Below, piece after piece: positions 57,154-64,000 of a stretch of 64,000 nt of DNA. This DNA comes from Calcarisporiella thermophila CBS 279.70 (lineage: Eukaryota; Calcarisporiellomycota). The stretch lies in contig NW_027192213.1 in assembly GCF_041956535.1 (NCBI RefSeq), forward strand, positions 323,926-387,925, written 5' to 3'. The notes under the pieces were generated by a model. That model searched no databases. It was not told the DNA's origin and was given only the letters and a program-made list of their open reading frames with translations. Within the stretch, counting starts at the first letter, position 1; each line of letters opens with the position of its first letter. Position numbers and translations under genes: made by a program.

Positions 57154-58192
57154 CGCCTTCTAGTTCGATTCATTTAGTCGTGAATGCGGCCGGAGAGTGA
57201 AGCTCTAGGTATTCAATTTGCTATCTTAATAGGGTGCTGCGCCAATAAGAGTTCTTTGATTTTTGCCAGCTGGAGAGCATCGAAATCGAGTACCATTAGT
57301 GAGTATAGACTACAGGCCGCCAGGGAATGTCCAGGAATGGCGCCACACCTCTTGTAGAAATAGGTTGAGACGTGGGCGTGTATGCGTAGGGGTGCTGGGT
57401 GAAATTGTATGCGCACGATCGAGTGTCAATAGTCAACATATGTAAATGAATTGCATTGGGGGCTCCCTATGAATCAGAGATCTAATTAATATAAGCAGCA
57501 TATCTGCGCTTCCTCCCTAGACCCAATTGCCGACGTGTCTCGAGATAGCCAGCTGCACAGAAATGGTGGCTGAAGAAGCCTTGGCGCTGTGTTGCCTGTG
57601 TGGTGGGAAGCCGTAGGTTCCAAATATAGACCGTGTCATGAATATTCAATGGAGGAGCAACTTCAACATATGAGGCGTCGCCTGCACACTGGGATATACC
57701 TCTCGTAGCTCGTAGTCTTTTTATTATTTTGGTATTATGTGCACCTTGTTTTCATAACCTCATTAAGCTATTCCGATCACAGCCGTTACCTTAATGGAGA
57801 AAAGCTCAAGGAGAGGGAAGAATGGGCTGAGCAGGTGCAAGGAAAATATATTAAAAAGGAAAAAAAATGGGTTGAATTAATATCGTCCCAGACGAGAAAT
57901 AAAAAGGTGTAGATATCCCAAGAAAAGAGGAGGTATTGTCTACTATTGGTGGGGAAAGAACTGGAAGAAAAGAAAAAGAAAAGGAAAAAAAAAAAAAGCA
58001 AATCTTACAAAAAGAAAAATGTTCAATTATTTAGGATAGAAAGAACAAAAAGACAAAAAAAAGGGGGGGAGAAAAGCACCGACAAGAGCCCTATGGAATT
58101 TAGAAAAAAAAAGACCAAGTTAAAAACAAAAAAAAAAAAGAGAACAAAAATATAATAGAAATCCCATTGCAGAAACAAAAGCAATACGAAGA
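57154..58192. other. 1-kb intergenic region, SWD1 upstream
   Basis: Between the SWD1 start (minus) and the WHI2-like stop (minus). It includes the SWD1 promoter. The right end (57950-58160) is A-rich low complexity, giving spurious Lys-rich frames. No gene recognised. Confidence 0.4.
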
Positions 58193-58675
58193 CTAAATAA
58201 GTGACAGCTCCAGCGTCCACACTCGCCGCGCCCACAATCTCACAGGTACCCGCCGCTCACCGCCCACATGCATATCCACCCCGTCCCACCACACTTTCCT
58301 CGCGGGCTTCTTCCAAAACAGCAGCAATTTTTGAGCCGCCGCCAATTCGGCCTGCGTTCCGCCCTTTCGCAAGTGCGCCAAGGCCATCGACACGATTGTC
58401 GTCCTTCCGGGATCAATACAGCGGTAGCCCCACCGCGACTCGCGATCGAATCCCGACATGCACAGCAAATCGACCAGGTGCTGCTCGGCGCTGCTCTCCT
58501 TTGCGTGGGCATTGCGCAGCAGCGGGGTAAACACGTCCCGCTGCTCAAGCAGATACTGCGCACACTCGGCTTTAAGGGCCTGAGTGTCACTGGTATAGTC
58601 GATGCGCGAGCTGCAGCAGGAATGGTGACAGTCCGCAGGGCAGTCCACTGTTGTCGAAGCATTCGAGGCGGCTTC

Positions 58676-58711
<36 letters not shown>

Positions 58712-59275
58712 TGAGACCTGGTTCTCACTGCTCTGCGAGGTCGCGGTCGTCTCCAGTTCCCCCGAGGATGACTCGGTCAGGGCGGCCTTCTTTGCTGGGG
58801 GAATCGCAAAAAACTCGAGCTCCTCGCGCAGTACAATAATGGCGGGCCGCTGCTGCGGATAGCCACTCATAAGGAACTCGCGCGCGCTCTGGAAGAAGCC
58901 CAGTAGATAGCTTAGGCAGGCAGGATCAAAATCGACGTAAGCAACGTGTTCCTCCTCGATATCTTCCTCCACCTCCGGCTCTTCCGCCAGATCATGGTCC
59001 AACTCATTCGATGGATGCTCATCAGCCTCATCCCCGTATTCCACCTGGCGGCCAAATATTATGCCCTGAGGGAACATTAGGACGAGAATGCTCTCGGGGA
59101 GGGCAAGCAGAAGGTCACGGTCGCAATCGAAACGCGTACCCCGAAGATCGAGAACAAAATGCTCTGGAAACAGCACTTGATCCACCTCCATAGGCACATC
59201 GTACTCGGGGTGAGAGGGCGAGGGAGGAGCTGTGGTGTAAGTATTAGCTGCAGATGTAATGACGTCTGAAGTCAT
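58193..59275 (-). CDS. WHI2: WHI2-like protein with BTB/POZ-type domain and polyglutamine run
   Basis: Whi2-family proteins are cytosolic regulators of stress response and TORC1 signalling in fungi; the fold resembles KCTD BTB domains. The 360-residue intronless gene shows LFPEHFVLDLRGTRFDCDRD, LALPESILVLMFPQGIIFGR and HVAYVDFDPACLSYLLGFFQ (the BTB-type core), and RPAIIVLREELEFFAIPPA. A Gln stretch of 12 residues (alternating CAG/CAA codons, about 58677-58712) follows. The conserved C-terminal region includes CAQYLLEQRDVFTPLLRNAH, DLLCMSGFDRESRWGYRCID, RTTIVSMALAHLRKGG and KVWWDGVDMHVGGERRVPVR, ending RVWTLELSLI. Assignment to WHI2 is by pattern; partner phosphatases are not in this window. 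Confidence 0.85.
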
Positions 59276-60053
59276 GATGGGTTGAATCTCTTTCTATTCT
59301 AATTTTGGTTAAACCGAGAGAGAGAGAGAGAAATGGGGAGGGAGGAGAGATAGGAGAGAGATAGGGTAAACAAGAAATAAAAGCGTGGAGGGAGAGCTTA
59401 GTAAACGAAAAAGGATAAACGGGAGAATAAACAAAGAAGATTATGAGAGTGAAATCGAAATGAAAAGTGGTCGCGTTCGCCCGCCCCAATCAGCTTTTAT
59501 AAAAAGAGAAAATCCCCTTTTTGTGTTGACAAAGAAATCAATTTGGAAAAAGAAAAAAAAATGCCGGCAATGTTCAAGATTAAAAAGCAATCCGATGCAC
59601 ACTAGTGAAATAGCTATTAATAATAATAAATCTTTACAACCAATATATACACAATAAATGGGCAGAAGAGGGGGAAAAAGACGGCAGGAGGACACCGACG
59701 AAGATAAAGAATGCTCAATTAGAGTTTCTGAAATAGTGGCGCAGCGGACACTGCTGCGCATTGAGGAGCAGCGAGACCGAGATGGAGTGATAAGTCTTTC
59801 CCATCGGTGGGAACCTCTTTCCAAAACTATCACATTTATTGTAGAGAGAGTTTGTGTGTGTTTTCTTTCGATTCCGTCGTTAATAGGACATACAATCAAA
59901 ACTAAAATTTTTTACAAGAAAGATAAAAACGTCTCAGTTCCTATGTGGTCAGCCTTTGGTCGCCTCTAAAGGCCACTGACCCATGGAAATATTCAAACAG
60001 TTCAAAAGAGAGAGAAAAAAAATAATAGGAGAAGCATTTGGCCGAGAGGCTGT
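59276..60053. other. Intergenic region, WHI2-like upstream
   Basis: 778 bp between the TOP1 stop and the WHI2-like start, both minus strand. It contains a (GA)n microsatellite at about 59314-59331. A TATAAAA-type element near 59496-59504, on the plus strand, is of unclear meaning. The plus open frame at 59658-59969 has no domain. Confidence 0.4.
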
Positions 60054-63000
60054 CTAAAACCTCCATTCCTCGTCCACCTCCATCGCCCACTTGAACTTTT
60101 CGCGCAAGCTGCGGTTGAACACCTTGTCTAGCGGCACCTTGTGCTTGTAACACCACGCTGCTGAGATGCGCGGGTCGATGTAGTTGATCTTGGACGTGCT
60201 CAGGGCAACTTGCTTTGTCTCATCCTGCAAACGCAAACGCAAACGCAAATGGGAGGATCAAGTTAGCCTTGCGTCGCTCCCCTCCAGGCAACGAGGGCCT
60301 ATTGTGTGTGAGGCCTTACCTTGGTTCTCATTTGGAAATGCGTGTTCGAAATCCGCTCGTTCACCTTCTTAATCGCTGCGTCCAACTTCTCGATGGTCTG
60401 GTTCCGCTTCGGCTCCACCTTACCCGTCTCCCGTTCCTTCGCCAACTCCTTCTCCCGCTCATCCACCTCCTTCAACCGTGCCTGTAGCTCCTTGGCAGGC
60501 TTCGCCTCCTTCCCCTCCGCAACCAGCGCCTCGTTCTCCTTCTCGAATTTGGCCTGTATTTTCTCGCGCTCCTTCTCTAGCAGCGTCTTCTCGTGCTCAA
60601 CGACCCAGTCCTCCTCAAGATCCGACTCGGGCTCAGTCAAATCTGGGCGAGCCTTCTTCAGCTTCGGGTCGATGGTGAGCATGGTCTGCTTCAGCTTCAA
60701 ACGCTGGTATTTGAGTGCCCGTATCTACCGTAGCAGTTGAATGGAAGATGTCGTCAGCCGGAGCAATGATGCTTTCCACCCCCTCTCAAACATACCTTAT
60801 CGCGAATCTTGGACATTTGCTGATGATGCCCCTTGCTGATGGAGCGCTGATGGTTGCAGAGTACGGCCACCTCCTGGTTGGCTCGGTTGTAAGCCAGGAG
60901 TTTCTCCGCAACTGAGCCTTCGGCTGGCGTGTTTTCCAGCTGCTGTTGAAAAACATACGAGGCATTATACGTACGGAACACCTTGGCCGTTAATCCCGGC
61001 ATCAAGCTGTTAAGGTGCTTATTCAGCTTAGCAGTCTATTTAATGGGGCAAGGTGACACGTTAGTCCTCCAAAAGTAGAAGACGAGGTGTATGTTCTTAT
61101 TAATGGAAAGGTTACATTTAGACGGTCAAATATAGGGTCCTCATCATCTTTGTCTTTTTTGAATATCTTCAAGTTCTTGAACACTTGTTCATCGACAGGG
61201 ACTAGTAAGAAGAACAAGAAAATACCAGATAAGTTAGAGACCGATTGAGGGAGGACAAATAAAAGGGGGGAGGGGGAAAGGCCGCTTCTATACCTGTGTT
61301 TTCGTATTTGATCGAGTCTTTACCCAGGAAGCTCAGATGCACGATGTTCGGCGGCTCAAGCGACACATGCTCACAACGCAACGAACAACAACCCACAGTA
61401 TCCGCCTCGTCATCCCCCTTTTCATTACCAGCTCTGAGCGCAAGATGGTCAATAAGCCACATGGCCGTTGCTCGCTGTCGAGTCTCCATCAGTTTGTCCT
61501 TCAACTCTGCCAAGTAGTCGCGACGAATCCTAGCAACATGTTTCTGGGATGAAGAGAAAGAGAAAAGAGAGAGGGGAGGAGGGATCAGCTTTCGCCACCA
61601 GTGCTATACACAACAACCAGTATTTACTTTGAGCTCTCTCGCCTTCTCGAACTTCTTGAAGTCGCTCTGACCCTTCCACGAGCTTCCGGCGGCAAGGAAC
61701 ACGTACTTGAAAGAGTCGTTTACATTCTCCTTCCACATTGCTAGCCAAGTGACCGTCTGATCGTGAACAATCTTGCCCCACTTATGGCCTTCTGGTGGTT
61801 TGGGAATTGGCGCGTCTTTACCAATATTGATGGTGACTTGCTCAGGCTGAACTCGAGTCTAATGCGATTTGCCAAAAACAGAAAAGGCGAAAACAAAAGC
61901 TGAGCACAAGCACAAGTATCAACGAAAAAAGCCATATGATATAGTACCTTTAGGGTGCCGGTCTTTGGATGTGCGCCGCGACCACGAAATAGTCCGGGGG
62001 GCTCGATACGGAAATTGCCCACCTTCTCCTTCCGCCCATCCACCAGTGCATACATATACTTCTCTTCCATCTTGAGCTTTTCCTCCTTCAACCTCTACCC
62101 ATGGAGGAAATACGAATCAATGAGTCAGTTAAGAGCTGGGAAATCGTCGTAGTCAGTATAGCCCATTTACCTTTTTCTCATCTTTGGACATTGCTTTTTT
62201 TTCTTCCTTAAGCCTCTCCAAATGATCGTAAATGGGGGTGAAGTCACATTTGTCGAACTCTTTGATAGGGGGTGGCTAGAGAGAGAGAGAGAAAGAAGAC
62301 GAAATGTGGTTAAACATGTGAATGCATTGAAGTAAGCCCGATGGAGGCGCGTGCACTCTTCAAAATTTAAATAAATGAAATCGGGCTTACGTTTTTGCAT
62401 TTGGCAAGCACAGCCAAGAAGTCGCGGAAAAAATTCTCCCTAAACTCCTTCTTCTCATAGTGATCGGTATTGAGCACTTGGGCAAAGTAAGTTGCCACCT
62501 CCTCGGCCTCAGGCTCAAGCTCCACTGGAACGCCTAAAATGATTAGAGAGGATTTCCAATGATCAGCCCAGTGTTCACAAGCCTGCCATATCCAAAAGAG
62601 TTTTACGAATCAGGCTCGAACAGAAAACTCACCATCATATTTCATCTTCACTCCATGGGGCTCGTACTCGGGGGGGAAGAGGACCCCGTTGTGTTCGAAT
62701 GTGGTCCACTTGATGCTTCCATCATTCTCCTCGTTTTGCTCCTCCCACCAGCGATAGGCTTCCTCCTCCTCTTCCTCCACTTCTTTTTTGGTTTTCTTAG
62801 TTTTCGATTTTTCTGTCTCACTCTCCCCCTTGGATTCCTCCTTCTTCACCTTCTTAGCCACCCCATCAGCTGCATTCTCCTTGCTCTTGGTCGACGGCTT
62901 CGATGTGTTATTTGTGGAGCGCTTTCGCTTTTTCGTCTCGGACTGCGAATTGTTTGCCTCATTTCTGGCAGAAGCATCGTTCTCCTTTTTCACCGCTACA

Positions 63001-63544
63001 GCCGAAGATTTGACAGGGCGGATTTTTTTAGCCTAAAAAGCACACATACACAGCGTCTAAGTTATAAGGCCAATCCTTGAAAGCGCAAGAAATAGCAACC
63101 CACCAATGGAACGTCTGAATCACTGTCACTGCTGGCCTCCTGCTTCTTACGCTTATCGAGCCCATTTGTCCCACCATTCATTTCTGTCGCTAACTTGCTT
63201 CCACCTTGCTTGGTCACCTTGCGCATTGCGAGAGGGATGTCATCGTCGGAGTCATCAGGAATTCTTGAGGCAGAGCGGATCTGGGATGCAGGTGGGGAGC
63301 TTGCCTCTGAATCCACATCTATTCAAAAAAAAACAATCATGAAATGAGTTGAATGGGAAGAGCGAGAGTAAATTCATGGGCTCCAATTCATTAAATAAAA
63401 ATAAGTCGATTCCAAAATATTGAGAAAAATACATAGAAATTGATGTGAACACCAGGAGAGGAGGGTATTCTCACCTATTTCGCGCTTTATTTTATCAGCC
63501 AGCCTCTTAGAGAGAGGAATATCGTCTTCAGAATCGGAGCTCAT
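60054..63544 (-). CDS. TOP1: DNA topoisomerase I (type IB)
   Basis: Nuclear type IB topoisomerase that relaxes supercoils via a 3'-phosphotyrosine intermediate. The start is [20 protein letters not shown] in the first exon. A highly charged N-terminal region follows (SDSDSDVPL, many Lys/Glu), carrying nuclear targeting. The core has [95 protein letters not shown] and [15 protein letters not shown], then [19 protein letters not shown] coiled linker ([20 protein letters not shown]) precedes the C-terminal domain with the catalytic tyrosine in [20 protein letters not shown] and the end [11 protein letters not shown]. About ten exons with small introns. The whole catalytic framework is present. 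Confidence 0.97.
60226..60252 (-). repeat. Hexanucleotide repeat forming a TOP1 3' splice site
   Basis: About four tandem copies of GCGTTT (minus strand), read on the plus strand as CAAACG units, lie directly before the CAG acceptor of the last TOP1 exon. They serve as its pyrimidine-rich tract. Confidence 0.6.
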
Positions 63545-64000
63545 GTTAAACAAATCAGATAAAGAATGGGAGGAAAATCAATATAAATCGCCGTTGTTGG
63601 AGACGAAAAAAAAAAATCTATGGTCGAAAACAAAAATAGAAAGTAGAAGAGAGAAAAGAAAAGCAAGAAACAGAGATAAATACCACTTTTGCTTGACTTA
63701 AAAAAAATTATGAAAACCCACGTTTAAGATTTGAAGGCAAAAGCAAGAGATAGCAGAAGATGGCTGCGCCCTTTAATTGATGACGTAACACAAAATCCGA
63801 GAATTTTGAAGTTAGGCGGATGCCATAGTCGCGTTAAACCGTAATAGCGAAGGGAGAGCATGTGGCCTCGGGTCATACTCAAACAACAATAGAAGCTTGT
63901 TTTATTATTTGTCAAAAACGAGAAATAACAATGGAGAGGGGGATGAAGAGGCGACCTAGTCAAATTTATGCGCGAGACCTAAGGCGGGAGGCGCGGGCCA
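63545..64000. other. TOP1 upstream region to window end
   Basis: A-rich just upstream of TOP1 (63600-63700), then mixed sequence. It should contain the TOP1 promoter. The minus frame 63724-63963 has no domain. A neighbouring gene may begin beyond the window. Confidence 0.4.

Noticed and set aside
57946-58155. 69-codon Lys-rich plus frame
   Set aside because: A product of an A-rich low-complexity tract with no other gene signal.
59658-59969. 103-codon plus frame starting MGRRGGKRRQED
   Set aside because: Plausible start but no recognisable domain, and it lies in the promoter side of the WHI2-like gene; not enough support.

Overview
This window is a gene-dense stretch of a nuclear fungal chromosome. 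It holds about 29 protein-coding genes, most broken by short spliceosomal introns (roughly 45-130 nt, GT...AG, AT-rich). The fungal assignment rests on a WHI2-family protein, an SCT1/GPT2-type acyltransferase, an STM1/SERBP1-like protein, a PQ-loop vacuolar transporter, and an acyl-CoA oxidase ending in the peroxisomal signal SKL. Intron richness, a CUL3-type cullin, a GCP4-type gamma-tubulin complex protein and a fungal MscL-type channel argue against a budding yeast and fit an early-diverging fungus or an ancestral-type Dikarya lineage. The exact lineage cannot be fixed from the sequence alone. I see no rRNA, no convincing tRNA, no CRISPR array and no recognisable transposon.

Layout. 0.7-8.6 kb: peroxisomal acyl-CoA oxidase (-), divergent from a long acidic/coiled-coil protein (+), then the pyruvate carrier MPC2 (+). 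8.9-14.2 kb: a 99-residue unknown (-), an MscL-type channel with a zinc-ribbon tail (-), the SNARE USE1 (+), STM1/SERBP1-like (-). 14.4-21.7 kb: CDK11-like kinase, SRP68, a stathmin-like short coiled coil, a SET methyltransferase (all +), mitochondrial bL12 (-). 21.9-33.8 kb: VPS45 (-), an AAAP amino-acid transporter (-), a PQ-loop protein (-), NHP6 (+), an LRR protein with a charged tail (-), a 2OG-Fe(II) oxygenase (+), a mitochondrial rhodanese (-). 35.2-46.3 kb: PP2A scaffold subunit (+), cullin-3 (+), ATP synthase subunit d (-), GCP4 (+), proteasome ATPase RPT4 (-). 48.3-63.5 kb: glycerol-3-phosphate acyltransferase SCT1/GPT2 (+), KEOPS subunit CGI121 (-), a FRAY/OSR1-like kinase (+), COMPASS subunit SWD1/RBBP5 (-), WHI2-like (-), DNA topoisomerase I (-).

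The genes are unrelated housekeeping functions: membrane traffic, translation and ribosome factors, protein turnover, chromatin, mitochondria and lipid synthesis. There is no operon or metabolic cluster. Several neighbours are head to head with 200-400 bp between start codons and probably share promoter regions. By eye, coding and intergenic DNA is AT-rich on the left and becomes clearly GC-richer from about 42 kb rightwards.

No clearly new multi-gene system is visible. The most interesting items are the MscL-like channel with a bacterial-style zinc ribbon, a possible fungal stathmin-like protein, the unrecognised coiled-coil protein at 3.6-7.5 kb, the long leader and repeated-motif GC-rich region upstream of SCT1, and several gene ends that only become right when introns are placed (rhodanese, RBBP5, CGI121, cullin-3, PQ-loop protein, bL12m).
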